Notes: generated from the letters alone by a model not told the origin. A stretch of DNA of 50,414 nt from Desulfovibrio sp. (GCA_016218665.1 JACRDI010000031.1:1-50414); one strand, 5' to 3'. Positions 19,307 through 28,090 are shown, counted from the first letter of the stretch. Program-made: numbers and translations.

Positions 19307-22300
19307 CTAGGCGACCCAGTCGTCGCCTTCCTCCACCGGGGCAAAGCCGCGGCGGATGGTGTTCTCGGAGACCAGACGGGGATCCATGAACTGCAGCAGG
19401 TAGTCCGGGCCGCCGGACTTGGAGCCCACGCCGGACATGTTGAAGCCGCCGAAGGCGTGGCGCTCCACCATGGCGCCCGTGCTGCCCTTGTTCAGGTACA
19501 GGTTGCCCACGCGGAACTCCTTGCGGGCCTTCTCCAGGTGCTTGGGGCTGCGGCTGTAGATGGCGCCGGTGAGCGCGAAGCGCGTGGAGTTGGCGATGTC
19601 CAGGGCCTCGTCGATGTTCTTGGCGCGCATGACGGCCAGCACGGGTCCGAAGACCTCCTCCTGGGCGATGCGGTGGCCCTTGTTGATGCCCTCGACGATG
19701 GTCAGGGGCACGTAGCATCCTTCAGCGGGCACATCGCTACGCTTCACCAGCACCTTGCCCTCGGAAGCGGCGATGTCGATGTACTTCAGCACGTTCTGCT
19801 GGGCGGCCTTGTCCACCACGGGGCCCATGTAGTTGGCCGGGTCCTCGGAGGGGCCGATCTTGATGGACTTGGCGGCCTCGGCCAGGCGGGACACGAAGCG
19901 CTCGTAGATGGGGTCGAGCACGATGACGCGCGAGCAGGCCGAGCACTTCTGGCCCTGGAAGCCGAAGGCCGAGTACAGCACGCCGGTCACGGCCTCGTCC
20001 AGGTCGGCGTCGTCGTCGATGATGATGGCGTTCTTGCCGCCCATCTCGGCGATGACCTTCTTGCACTGCACCTGGCCGGGCTGCACTTTTGCGGCCTTTT
20101 CCTGGATGCGCAGGCCCACTTCCATGGAGCCGGTGAAGGCGATGACGGACACGTCCGGGTGCTCGACGAGCACGTCGCCCATGACCGAGCCCTTGCCGGG
20201 CAGGTAGTTGAACACGCCGTCGGGCAGGCCGGCTTCCTTGAAGATGCTGGCGATGCCGTAGCCGATGACCGAGGACAGGCCCGAGGGCTTGTAGACCACG
20301 GCGTTGCCGCACACGATGGCCGCGGCGCACATGCCGGCGCTGATGGCCAGCGGGAAGTTCCAGGGGCCGATGACGGCGGTGACGCCCTTGCCCTGGTAGA
20401 AGTACTGGTTCACCTCGCCGGGGGCGTTGCCCATGCGGCGCGGCGCGCCCAGGCGGATCATCTCGCGTCCGTAGTACTCCAGGAAGTCGATGGCCTCGGC
20501 CACGTCGGCGTGGGCCTGGTCCCACTGCTTGCCGACCTCAAGCACCTGCAGGGCGGAGAGTTCGTTGATGTCGCGGCGCATGATGTCCGCGGCCTTGAAG
20601 AGCACCTTGGCGCGCTCCAGCGGCTCCACGTCGCGCCAGGCGAGGTAGGCCTTCTTGGCCACGGCCAGCGCGTCCTGGGTCTCCTTCACGCCGGCCTGGC
20701 ACACCTTGCCGACGATCTCCGACGGCTTGGCCGGGTTGTAGGAGTCGAGGAACTCGGAGGTCTTCACTTCCTTGCCGCCGATGACCAGCGGGTAGGTCTT
20801 GCCGAAGTCCTTGCGGACCTTGGCCAGGGCGTTCACCATGCCGGCGCGGGCGGCGGGGATGGTGAAGTCCACGTTGGCGTGGTTGGCGAAGGCCGGGTAG
20901 CCGCCGGGGCCCACCTTGGGCGCGGCGGGAGCCTTCTTGGCGGCCAGCTCGCGGTCGCGGCTCTTTTCCGGGTTTTCCAGCAGGCGCTCAAGCTCCGCGC
21001 CCTCGGCGAAGCTCTGGCGCAGGAAGCTCTCGTTGGCGGTGTTCTCCAGCAGGCGGCGCACCAGGTAGGCCATGCCCGGAATCAGGTCGCCGTAGGGGCA
21101 GTACAGGCGCACGCGCTTGGCCACGTTGCGCAGGCCTTTGCGCACGGGCTCGGCCATGCCGTAGAGCACCTGGAACTCGTAGCGGCTCTCGGGCACGTTC
21201 AGCGCCTTGGCCGTCTCGATGACGTTGGAGATGGTGCGGATGTTGTGCGAGGCGCAGGCGAAGTGGCAGATGTCGTGGTTCTCCAGGATCATCCGGGAGA
21301 TGCGCTCGTGCGCCATGTCGCTCTCGGCCTTGATGGTGTAGACGGGGACTTCCCAGCCGTTCTGCTTGGCCAGCACGGTCTCGGAATCCCAGTAGGCGCC
21401 CTTCACCAGGCGGATGGAGATGGGCAGGTTCTCCTTGCGGGCCCAGGAGAGCATCTCCGAGACGTCGGCGTCGGTGCACTTGAGGTAGCACTGGAACACG
21501 ATGCCCAGATGCGGGTAGTCGCGGTGCTCCGGCGCGGTGCGCAGGCGCTTGTAGAGCTCGATGGTGATTTCCTTGTACTTCAGCTGCTCCATGTCGATGC
21601 ACATGAAGCCGCCCATCTCCTTGATCTTGCGGTAGATGGGCTCGATGCGGCGGTACATGCCCTCAACGCTGCCGGCGACGTCCACGGCCTTGGCCTGGGA
21701 GTAGAAGGCCGAGGGCTTCACGGCCACGTTGATCTTGGGGGCGTGGCCCCAGTCCAGCTCGCCGCCGGTGTCCAGGCCATCCCATTTCTTGTACTCGGCC
21801 TGGATGCCGTTCAGCACCTCCATGTAGCCGGCCGCGTACTCGTCGCATTCCTTCTCGTTCAGCGGGGCCTCGCCCAGCAGGTCGATGACGAAGGCGAAGC
21901 CGTCCTTGCGCAGCTGGCGGATGCCCTTCACGGCCTCGGAGGCCTTCTCGCCGATGATGAACTGTCTCGCCATGCCCTCGATGTTGGAGCGGATGGCCTT
22001 GTTCAGCACCATGGCCACCAGGCCGCCGCCGAAGCCGGTCTTGCCCGCGCCCCATTTGAGCACGTCGGGGATGTTGGAGTCCTTGTCGCCGAAGTATTCC
22101 TCGATGTGGCGGGACAGGGACTCGCTGGTGGTGAGGTAGGGGAGCACGTCCACGAAGCGGAACATCTGGACCTTGAAGTCCTCGTTCTTCATGGCCCAGT
22201 CCATGACCTTGCCGGTCCACCAGCCCTTGTTGAAGATGGAGGGCGCCTCGCCGGCGATGCTCTGGAAGAATTCCTTGCCCCGGGCGACGATCTTCGGATC

Positions 22301-22327
22301 CAGGGCGGCGGTGTCGATTGCTGCCAT
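19307..22327 (-). CDS. putA: Bifunctional proline dehydrogenase / 1-pyrroline-5-carboxylate dehydrogenase
   Basis: This is a 1006-residue PutA that oxidises proline to glutamate in two steps. Residues 1-470 form the FAD-dependent proline dehydrogenase barrel (conserved RLVKGAYWDSE, FQVLYGMAEPVR). Residues 520-1000 form the NAD-dependent aldehyde dehydrogenase, with Cys795 in GQKCSACSR as nucleophile and a glutamate in IAEMGGKNA. There is no N-terminal ribbon-helix-helix DNA-binding domain, so this PutA cannot repress its own gene; the Lrp-type gene upstream probably regulates it. The ATG at 22327 follows AAGGAG and lies 4 bases from the lrp stop. Electrons from the first step should enter the quinone pool. 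Confidence 0.95.
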   Translation of the reverse strand: MAAIDTAALDPKIVARGKEFFQSIAGEAPSIFNKGWWTGKVMDWAMKNEDFKVQMFRFVDVLPYLTTSESLSRHIEEYFGDKDSNIPDVLKWGAGKTGFGGGLVAMVLNKAIRSNIEGMARQFIIGEKASEAVKGIRQLRKDGFAFVIDLLGEAPLNEKECDEYAAGYMEVLNGIQAEYKKWDGLDTGGELDWGHAPKINVAVKPSAFYSQAKAVDVAGSVEGMYRRIEPIYRKIKEMGGFMCIDMEQLKYKEITIELYKRLRTAPEHRDYPHLGIVFQCYLKCTDADVSEMLSWARKENLPISIRLVKGAYWDSETVLAKQNGWEVPVYTIKAESDMAHERISRMILENHDICHFACASHNIRTISNVIETAKALNVPESRYEFQVLYGMAEPVRKGLRNVAKRVRLYCPYGDLIPGMAYLVRRLLENTANESFLRQSFAEGAELERLLENPEKSRDRELAAKKAPAAPKVGPGGYPAFANHANVDFTIPAARAGMVNALAKVRKDFGKTYPLVIGGKEVKTSEFLDSYNPAKPSEIVGKVCQAGVKETQDALAVAKKAYLAWRDVEPLERAKVLFKAADIMRRDINELSALQVLEVGKQWDQAHADVAEAIDFLEYYGREMIRLGAPRRMGNAPGEVNQYFYQGKGVTAVIGPWNFPLAISAGMCAAAIVCGNAVVYKPSGLSSVIGYGIASIFKEAGLPDGVFNYLPGKGSVMGDVLVEHPDVSVIAFTGSMEVGLRIQEKAAKVQPGQVQCKKVIAEMGGKNAIIIDDDADLDEAVTGVLYSAFGFQGQKCSACSRVIVLDPIYERFVSRLAEAAKSIKIGPSEDPANYMGPVVDKAAQQNVLKYIDIAASEGKVLVKRSDVPAEGCYVPLTIVEGINKGHRIAQEEVFGPVLAVMRAKNIDEALDIANSTRFALTGAIYSRSPKHLEKARKEFRVGNLYLNKGSTGAMVERHAFGGFNMSGVGSKSGGPDYLLQFMDPRLVSENTIRRGFAPVEEGDDWVA

Positions 22328-22331
22328 TTGC

Positions 22332-22838
22332 CTACTCCTTCGGCTGATCATTTGTGCTGGCCTGCGGCTTCCCGGCCGACTGGGAGTCGTCGGAAAGGGG
22401 CAGGGAGCGGGTTTCCTTCAAGGTGGTGAGGACAACGGTGGTGCGCGTGTCGCGCACGCCGGGGATGGCTCCGAACTGCTGCAGGATGTACTGCAGGTGT
22501 TCGGTGTCGCGGGCGCGCACCTTCACCAGGTACGAGTCCTGCCCGGCGGTGTAGTGGGCCTCCAGCACGCCGGGCACCTGGGCCAGGGCCTTGCCGATGT
22601 CGGTGGAGCCCACGCCTTCGTCGGCCCGCACGAAGGTGAAGGCGGTGAGGGTGAAGCCCACGTCCTTGGGGCGCAGCACGGCCTCGAAGCCGCGGATGAC
22701 GCCCTTTCGCTCCAGCTTGCGCATGCGTTCGAGCACGGCGGAGGGAGCCATGCCCACGGCGCGGGCGATGTCGGCGTTGGAGGTGCGGCCGTTGTCCTGA
22801 AGAATGGTCAGGATGGTCATGTCAATCTTGTCGATCAT
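22332..22838 (-). CDS. Lrp/AsnC-family regulator of putA
   Basis: This is a 168-residue Lrp-type regulator. The N-terminal helix-turn-helix (about 4-50, with RTSNADIARAVGMAPSAVLE) is followed by the RAM effector-binding domain (about 65-145). The last 20 residues are polar. The gene is 4 bases upstream of putA in the same operon, so proline- or branched-amino-acid-responsive control of proline catabolism is likely, as in other PutR-type cases. An Lrp-like palindrome lies 20 bases upstream of its start codon, pointing to autoregulation. Confidence 0.88.
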   Translation of the reverse strand: MIDKIDMTILTILQDNGRTSNADIARAVGMAPSAVLERMRKLERKGVIRGFEAVLRPKDVGFTLTAFTFVRADEGVGSTDIGKALAQVPGVLEAHYTAGQDSYLVKVRARDTEHLQYILQQFGAIPGVRDTRTTVVLTTLKETRSLPLSDDSQSAGKPQASTNDQPKE

Positions 22839-22857
22839 TCTGATACCCTTCCGTTTC

Positions 22858-22872
22858 GAGAATAAAATTCTG
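22858..22872 (-). promoter_or_regulatory. Lrp-like operator upstream of lrp-putA
   Basis: On the minus strand the 15-mer CAGAATTTTATTCTC contains the inverted repeat AGAAT-N3-ATTCT. It matches the E. coli Lrp consensus (YAGHAWATTWTDCTR) at 13 of 15 positions by my count. It lies 20 bases before the regulator's start codon, where it could block or activate transcription. Confidence 0.6.
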
Positions 22873-23030
22873 TTTCCGGCAAAAAGTCAAGTGGGATGTG
22901 CGGGAGGAGGGAGCCGCTTCCGGCGAAAAGTACACCGCCAGGCGGGCTTGGGGTCTTCCTGTCTGTTCGGCGGCGGCCATCGTCTTCTTCCTTTGCCTTT
23001 CGCCACGCTTTGCGATAGCCCTTTGCAATC

Positions 23031-24173
23031 ATGAAAGTCGCGCATGCGCCAGAACCCATCCCGGGCCTCGCCGTCCGCGAGGAAGGCCCCGGAGCCGTCG
23101 TGGTGCGCTTTTCCGGCGACCTGCGCGCGCCCACGGTGGCCCGCCTGTGGGCCCCGGCCATGGCGCGCGTGCGCAGCGGCAAGCTGTCCTCCCTGAAGCT
23201 GGAGCTGGACGGCGCCCGGTACATCGATGGCGCCGGCCTCGCCCTGCTGGTGAAGCTGCACTCCGAGGCCACGGCGGCGGGCACCAGCGTGTCGCTTGTG
23301 GGCCTGCCGGAGCGCTACCGGCACCTGCTGGACCTGGCCATGCGCGCGGAGTCGGCCGATGCCGACGCCCCGGCGGACAAGGCCGGCGCTGCCGGAGCCC
23401 TGGACCGCCGCCTGGGCGAGCTGGCCCGGAACCTGCGCGAGCTGGTGGCCTTCGTGGGCGAGAGCGCCCTGGTGCTGGCCATGGCCGTGCGCCGGCCCAG
23501 GCAGGTGCGCTGGGGCGACGTGCTGCACCAGGCCCTGGTCATCGGCGTGCAGAGCCTGCCCATTCTGCTGCTCATCGGCTTCCTCATGGGCATGATCATG
23601 AGCTTCCAGTCGGTCATCACCCTGCAGCGCTTCGGCGGGGAGATCTACGTGCCGAACATGCTGGGCCTGGTCATGTTCCGCGAGATGGGCCCCCTGGTGA
23701 CGGCCATCCTGCTGGCCGCGCGCTCCGGCAGCGCCTTCGCGGCGGAGATAGGCACCATGCGCGTGAACGAGGAACTGGACGCGCTGACCACCATGGGCAT
23801 CAGCCCGGTGCGCTTCCTGGTGGGGCCGAGGATTCTCTCCTCCCTGGCCGTGGTCCCGGTCATGACGCTCTTCTTCAACTTCGCCAGCCTGGTGGGCGGC
23901 GCGCTGGTCATGCTGTCCATCGGCTTTCCGCTGGTCACCTTCACCTCGCGCGTGTTCGCCAACGTCACCCGGGGCGACCTCATCGGCAGCCTCATCAAGA
24001 TCATCGTGTTCAGCCTGCTGGTGGGCGGAGTGAGCTGCCTGCGCGGCCTGCGCACGGGCGGCGGGGCCGACGCGGTGGGCCGCTCCACCACGGGCGCGGT
24101 GGTGGCCGGGCTCGTGCTCATCACCGTGGCCGACGGCCTCTTCGCCGTGCTGTTCTACTACTACAAGTTCTGA
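23031..24173 (+). CDS. mlaE: MlaE-type ABC permease with N-terminal STAS domain
   Basis: This is a 380-residue inner-membrane permease. Residues 10-100 form a STAS domain (LELDGARYIDGAGLALLVKL), the job done by separate MlaB in E. coli. Residues 150-380 form the MlaE permease with about five TM helices and the conserved FREMGPLVTAILLAARSGSA motif. It is the core of an Mla-type complex that moves phospholipids between inner and outer membranes. It heads a four-gene operon. There is no obvious Shine-Dalgarno before the ATG. Fusion of STAS and permease explains the absence of an mlaB gene; mlaC and mlaA are not in the window. Confidence 0.9.
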   Translation: MKVAHAPEPIPGLAVREEGPGAVVVRFSGDLRAPTVARLWAPAMARVRSGKLSSLKLELDGARYIDGAGLALLVKLHSEATAAGTSVSLVGLPERYRHLLDLAMRAESADADAPADKAGAAGALDRRLGELARNLRELVAFVGESALVLAMAVRRPRQVRWGDVLHQALVIGVQSLPILLLIGFLMGMIMSFQSVITLQRFGGEIYVPNMLGLVMFREMGPLVTAILLAARSGSAFAAEIGTMRVNEELDALTTMGISPVRFLVGPRILSSLAVVPVMTLFFNFASLVGGALVMLSIGFPLVTFTSRVFANVTRGDLIGSLIKIIVFSLLVGGVSCLRGLRTGGGADAVGRSTTGAVVAGLVLITVADGLFAVLFYYYKF

Positions 24174-24189
24174 TACCTTCGGAAGCGTC

Positions 24190-25104
24190 ATGCCGGACAC
24201 GAACGCCACTTCTTGCCCCGCCAGGCCCGCCGCCGGGCCCGCAGCGGAGCCCATCATCCGGGTGCGCGGCCTCACCTGCGGCTACGGCCGTCATGTGGTG
24301 CTCCGGGACGTGTCCTTCGACGTGTCCAAGGGCGAGGTGTTCGTGGTCATCGGCGGCTCCGGCTGCGGCAAGAGCACGCTGCTCAAGCACATGATCGGCC
24401 TGCTTGCGCCCATGGCCGGCAGCGTGGCGCTCAACGGGCGCGACATCGTCGGCGCCGAGGGCGAAGACCGGCTGGCAATCCTGCGCGACATCGGCGTCAT
24501 GTACCAGATGGGCGCGCTCTTCGGCTCCATGACCGTGCTGCAGAACGTGGGCCTGCCGCTGGAGGAGTACACCGACCTGCCCGTGGAAGCCATAGAGGTC
24601 ATCAGCCGGGTGAAGCTCTCCCTGGTGGGGCTGGAGAAGTTCGGCCAGGTGTTCCCCTCGGAACTCTCCGGCGGCATGGTCAAGCGCGCGGCCATCGCCC
24701 GGGCCATGGCCCTTGATCCCTCCATCCTCTTTCTTGATGAACCCTCGGCCGGGCTGGACCCCGTGACCAGCGCGGAGCTGGACCGCGTGGTGCGCAGCCT
24801 GGCCGAGAACCTGGGCATCACCTTCGTCATCGTGTCCCACGAGCTGCCGAGCATCCTGTCCATCGCCGACCGGGTGATCCTGCTCGATCCCCAGGCCAAG
24901 GGCATCGTGGCCGAGGGCGATCCGCGCGTGCTGCACGCCGAGAGCACGGACCCGCGCGTGCGGCGGTTCTTCGACCGCGAGGCGCGGGTGCCCGAGCCCG
25001 GCGAGCACGAGTCTCCTCCTTTCGTTCCCCCGGCCAGCCAGCCCGGCCACCAGCCCGGCGACGAGGCGGCCGACACCACACCCACTGCGGAGGCGCGTCC
25101 ATGA
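24190..25104 (+). CDS. mlaF: MlaF-type ABC transporter ATPase
   Basis: This is a 304-residue ATP-binding subunit. Walker A is GGSGCGKST (about residues 57-65), the ABC signature is LSGGM, Walker B is SILFLDEPSAGLDP, and the H-loop histidine is in VSHELPS. It powers lipid transport by the MlaE/MlaD complex. The last 50 residues are a proline-rich extension outside the ATPase fold. Its stop overlaps the mlaD start by four bases (ATGA), indicating coupling. Confidence 0.93.
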   Translation: MPDTNATSCPARPAAGPAAEPIIRVRGLTCGYGRHVVLRDVSFDVSKGEVFVVIGGSGCGKSTLLKHMIGLLAPMAGSVALNGRDIVGAEGEDRLAILRDIGVMYQMGALFGSMTVLQNVGLPLEEYTDLPVEAIEVISRVKLSLVGLEKFGQVFPSELSGGMVKRAAIARAMALDPSILFLDEPSAGLDPVTSAELDRVVRSLAENLGITFVIVSHELPSILSIADRVILLDPQAKGIVAEGDPRVLHAESTDPRVRRFFDREARVPEPGEHESPPFVPPASQPGHQPGDEAADTTPTAEARP

Positions 25105-26246
25105 TTCGCGGCGGCGACTATTTCAAGCTTGGGCTGTTCCTCATCGGCGGCATCATCCTTCTGCTGGTGGTGCTCTTCGCCCTGGGCGCGGGCAAGTTCT
25201 TCCAGCGCACCTACCAGATGGAGACCTACGTCAACGAGTCCGTCAACGGCCTCGAAGTGGGCTCGGCCGTGAAGTTCCGGGGCGTGCGCGTGGGCAGCGT
25301 GTCCGAGATCGGCTTCGTGGCGGGCAAGTACTCCGGCGCTGACGGCTACCGCTACGTGTACGTGCAGTGCACGCTGGACAAGGATCTCTTCGGCACCATG
25401 GGGCCCAAGAACGCCAAGGACCAGGCCGCGGAAGAGGTGGCCAGGGGCCTGCGCGCGCGCACCATCTCGCAGGGCCTCACGGGGCAGCTTTTCCTGGGGC
25501 TCGACTACGTGGACCCGGACCGCAACCCGCCCCTGCCCATCGACTGGACTCCCGCCAGCATCTACATCCCGGCCGCGCCCAGCACGCTGTCCAAGGTGGA
25601 GCAGGCCGTGCTCGGCATCAGCAACACGCTCACCGGGCTGGAGCAGGCCGAGTTGCCGGAGGCGGTGAAGAGCTTCCGCCGCTTCGCCGACAGCGCCAGC
25701 ACCTTCCTTGAGAGCCCGGACTCCAAGGAAATGGGCCACAAGTTCACGGCCGCGCTTGAGCAGACCCGGATTCTCCTCGCCCGCCTTAACGTCATCCTGG
25801 CCGACCCGGCGGCCGAGACCGTCATCCCCGAGACCGCACGAACCATGACCGGCATGCGCAAGGTGGTGGAGGGGGCCGGTCCGGACGCCGTGCAGCTGGT
25901 GCGCGATGCGAAGGAACTGGCGGCCAGCCTCAAGGTTTCGGCCAAGGCATTGGAGAAGTTCCTGGCCGACCCGGAGACCAGCCGTCAGCTGGCCGAGATG
26001 CCCGGCACGCTCAAACAGGCCCGCGAGACCGTCTCCGAACTCAGGTCCGCGGCCAGGCGGCTCAACTCGGTCATGGGCCGGGTGGAGCAGCTCACCGCCG
26101 CGCAGCAGGCCAACGTGGAAGGCATCTTGGACAGCGCGCGCGGCCTTGTGGACAATCTGCGTGAACTCACCGGCGAGGCCAAGCGCTACCCCGCGGGCGT
26201 GCTCTTCGGCCCGCCGCCGGACAAGTCGCCCCTGGGCGGGCAGTAG
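25101..26246 (+). CDS. mlaD: MlaD-type MCE-domain protein
   Basis: This is a 381-residue periplasmic lipid-binding subunit anchored by one N-terminal TM helix (about 9-31). The MCE domain follows (about 38-140, with SVNGLEVGSAVKFRGVRVGSV). A long helical tail from 170 to 365 is predicted to be coiled, longer than in E. coli MlaD and more like proteins that form extended channels. It partners with the MlaE permease and MlaF ATPase just upstream. Confidence 0.92.
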   Translation: MIRGGDYFKLGLFLIGGIILLLVVLFALGAGKFFQRTYQMETYVNESVNGLEVGSAVKFRGVRVGSVSEIGFVAGKYSGADGYRYVYVQCTLDKDLFGTMGPKNAKDQAAEEVARGLRARTISQGLTGQLFLGLDYVDPDRNPPLPIDWTPASIYIPAAPSTLSKVEQAVLGISNTLTGLEQAELPEAVKSFRRFADSASTFLESPDSKEMGHKFTAALEQTRILLARLNVILADPAAETVIPETARTMTGMRKVVEGAGPDAVQLVRDAKELAASLKVSAKALEKFLADPETSRQLAEMPGTLKQARETVSELRSAARRLNSVMGRVEQLTAAQQANVEGILDSARGLVDNLRELTGEAKRYPAGVLFGPPPDKSPLGGQ

Positions 26247-26258
26247 AGGGAGATCCGC

Positions 26259-26879
26259 ATGCGCATACCCGTCACCCTGGCCGCAATCCTGGCCCTTGTC
26301 TGCGCCGCCGCCTGCGTGAAGCTGGAGCGCCAGCCCGTGGAGAAGCGCTTCTACGCCCTTGAGGTTGCCCGGCCGGCCGGGGCAGAGGCCGCGCAGGCCC
26401 CCGCACCCGGCGTGCTGCTGGTGCGCCGGCTGCACGTGTCGCCGCGGCTTTCCGGCAAGGAGCTGGTGTACCGCACCGCGCCCTCGGTGTGGTCGGCGGA
26501 CTACTACAACGTCTACTTCGTGTCTCCGGCGGACATGCTGACCCAGGATCTGCGCGCCTGGCTGGCCTCGGCACGTCTCTGCTCCGAGGTGGTGGACCCC
26601 TCAAGCCTCGCCGCGCACCAGTACATCCTGGAGGGCAACGTGACCTCCCTGCACGGGGACCTGGCCGAAAAGCCCGCCCAGGCCGTGGTGGAGATGCAGT
26701 TCCTGCTGCTCAAGGGCGGCGGCGACGAACGCGCTGTCCTGATGACGAAGCAGTACCGCCGCAGCGCGCCGCTGGCCTCCAACAGCCCGCAGGAGCTTGT
26801 CCGCGCCCAGCGCGAGGCCGTGGCCGCCGTGTACGCGGCCCTGGAAGCCGACCTGCGCGCCGTGCTGCCCCGCAAATAG
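26259..26879 (+). CDS. ABC-type transport auxiliary lipoprotein (PqiC/DUF330-like)
   Basis: This is a 206-residue lipoprotein. The signal peptide ends at a lipobox-like AAAC (Cys19). The body matches the ABC-type transport auxiliary family related to PqiC: KRFYALEV, then LLVRRLHVSPRLSGKELVYR and a closing SPQELVRAQREAVAAVYAAL helix. Such lipoproteins sit at the inner face of the outer membrane and receive MCE tunnels. As last gene of the mla operon it probably forms the outer-membrane end of the pathway. Confidence 0.85.
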   Translation: MRIPVTLAAILALVCAAACVKLERQPVEKRFYALEVARPAGAEAAQAPAPGVLLVRRLHVSPRLSGKELVYRTAPSVWSADYYNVYFVSPADMLTQDLRAWLASARLCSEVVDPSSLAAHQYILEGNVTSLHGDLAEKPAQAVVEMQFLLLKGGGDERAVLMTKQYRRSAPLASNSPQELVRAQREAVAAVYAALEADLRAVLPRK

Positions 26880-26924
26880 CCGCCGGTCCGTGCCGCAGGG
26901 CTTGTCGGCCTGCGTCGCCGCGCC

Positions 26925-26977
26925 CGGCACTCAAAGAAGAGAGCCAGCGAACCGCCTCGCTGGCTCTGCGAGTGCCG
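26925..26977. repeat. Nested perfect hairpin after the mla operon
   Basis: The inner stem GAGCCAGCGA/TCGCTGGCTC (26941-26950, 26957-26966) has a 6-base loop. An outer stem CGGCACTC/GAGTGCCG (26925-26932, 26970-26977) encloses it. There is no T-run. It lies in the 185-base gap between convergent transcripts and could mark the mRNA 3' end or form a processed small RNA. No gene is seen in 26880-27064. Confidence 0.55.
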
Positions 26978-27064
26978 CTTCCCTTCAGAACCACTCCGCG
27001 CTGCGGAACGGGCCGCCTCCCGCCGAGCCAGTCGGCAAGCGGCCAGGGCCTTTCCGTCCTTCAG

Positions 27065-27244
27065 CTAGGACAGCCTGCCCAGGGCCAGCCCCGCCAGCAC
27101 CGACACGCCCGCCCAGAGCAGGGCCTTGGCCGCGCCCATGAGCAGCGCCCCGCGCCGCGTGCGCGCGGGCGCAAGGCTCAGCTCCGATTCCGGCCGGGCG
27201 AGATACTCAGCCAGCCGCCAAAGTTCCGAGAGCATGGGCACCAT
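27065..27244 (-). CDS. Small single-span membrane protein, 59 residues
   Basis: This short reading frame starts MVPMLSELWRLAEYLARPE and ends with a hydrophobic helix (about residues 33-57, with ALLWAGVSVLAGLALG). It has a GGGAGG ribosome site about 6 bases before the ATG at 27244. It follows the lysE gene by 36 bases on the same strand, so it is probably co-transcribed. An amphipathic N-terminal half and a C-terminal TM helix fit a small regulatory membrane protein. No family is recognised. Confidence 0.55.
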   Translation of the reverse strand: MVPMLSELWRLAEYLARPESELSLAPARTRRGALLMGAAKALLWAGVSVLAGLALGRLS

Positions 27245-27280
27245 GCGCGCCTCCCTTTTCTTGCGTGTGCTGGCGCGGGG

Positions 27281-27919
27281 CTAGAACGCGCCCTGCACGA
27301 CTTCCCGCGCCATGGGGAAGACGCTGGCGGCGAGCAGGGCGGCCATGGCCCAGTTGAAGGCCAGCAGCCGGCGGCGGTCCTGCAGCAGCCCGCGCATGAC
27401 CCGGCCCAGCAGCACCCACAGGGCCACGCAGGGCATTCCCGCCACGAAGAACACCCCGGCGACCATGAACGCGCCCAGGACGGGCGCATCCGGCGGCGCA
27501 TAGGCGCTGGCCGCCGTCACGCACATCATCACGGCCTTGGGGTTCACCCACTGGAAGGCCGAAGCCTCCAGGAAGGTCATGGGACGCTTGTCCGCCTGGG
27601 CCGGGGCGGGGCCCTGGCCTTGGGCGGCTGCCGGAGGAGTGGAGCTGCCGATGCGCCAGGCCAGATACAGCATGTAGGCCACGCCCAGGGCCCGCAGGGT
27701 GGAGTAGAGCCCGGGCACGGCCTCGAAGAGCATGCCCACGCCCAGGCCAACGGCCAGCTGCATGAAGGTGAAGCCCAGGGTGACGCCGAGCAGGTGCGGA
27801 ATGGTGCGCCGGATGCCGTGGTTCACGCCCGAGGCGAAGAGCATGGCGTTGTTGGGGCCGGGCGTGATGGAGGAGACGAAGGCGAAGAGGCTGAGGGACG
27901 CGAGCAGTTCCGGGGTCAT
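27281..27919 (-). CDS. LysE/RhtB-family amino acid exporter
   Basis: This is a 212-residue inner-membrane exporter with about six TM helices. The N-terminal motif VSSITPGPNNAMLFASGVNHG is typical of RhtB/LysE proteins, and FQWVNPKAVMM marks the second half. A polar Ala/Gln/Pro loop (about 96-110) separates the halves. The ATG at 27919 has an AGGAG ribosome site. It is divergent from a MocR-type regulator, the probable controller. The substrate (threonine, homoserine, cysteine derivatives or others) cannot be told from sequence. Confidence 0.9.
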   Translation of the reverse strand: MTPELLASLSLFAFVSSITPGPNNAMLFASGVNHGIRRTIPHLLGVTLGFTFMQLAVGLGVGMLFEAVPGLYSTLRALGVAYMLYLAWRIGSSTPPAAAQGQGPAPAQADKRPMTFLEASAFQWVNPKAVMMCVTAASAYAPPDAPVLGAFMVAGVFFVAGMPCVALWVLLGRVMRGLLQDRRRLLAFNWAMAALLAASVFPMAREVVQGAF

Positions 27920-27988
27920 GGTTTTCTCCTGTGTCTGTGGCGGGTGCGCTGGACGTGTTCGGGACGCGCTGCTCGAAACATGAAATGG

Positions 27989-27998
27989 TGACAATGTG
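27989..27998. promoter_or_regulatory. Direct repeat TGACAATGTG, copy 1
   Basis: This copy is identical to 28108-28117. ACAAT-N5-ATTGT (27991-28005) makes it part of an inverted repeat. It lies in the lysE leader region. Together the copies bracket the divergent promoters and are candidate MocR-binding half sites. Confidence 0.4.
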
Positions 27999-28061
27999 CG
28001 ATTGTATCCATCGTCTGCTCCTCGTTTGGCTTGTATTCGTGGCGATAATCCTAGCGACAAG

Positions 28062-28090
28062 TTTCTATGTTGACAGGATGTGGCGGTCAA
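28062..28090 (-). promoter_or_regulatory. Promoter of the lysE transcript
   Basis: On the minus strand a -35 TTGACC (28085-28090), a 17-base spacer and a -10 TAGAAA (28062-28067) can be read. It overlaps the opposite-facing mocR promoter, so the two would compete. The leader to the lysE ATG would be about 135 bases. Confidence 0.5.

Noticed and set aside
19457..22429. 990-codon plus-strand frame opposite putA
   Set aside because: Antisense shadow of a highly conserved bifunctional enzyme; the translation is repetitive Gly/His/Leu without domains.
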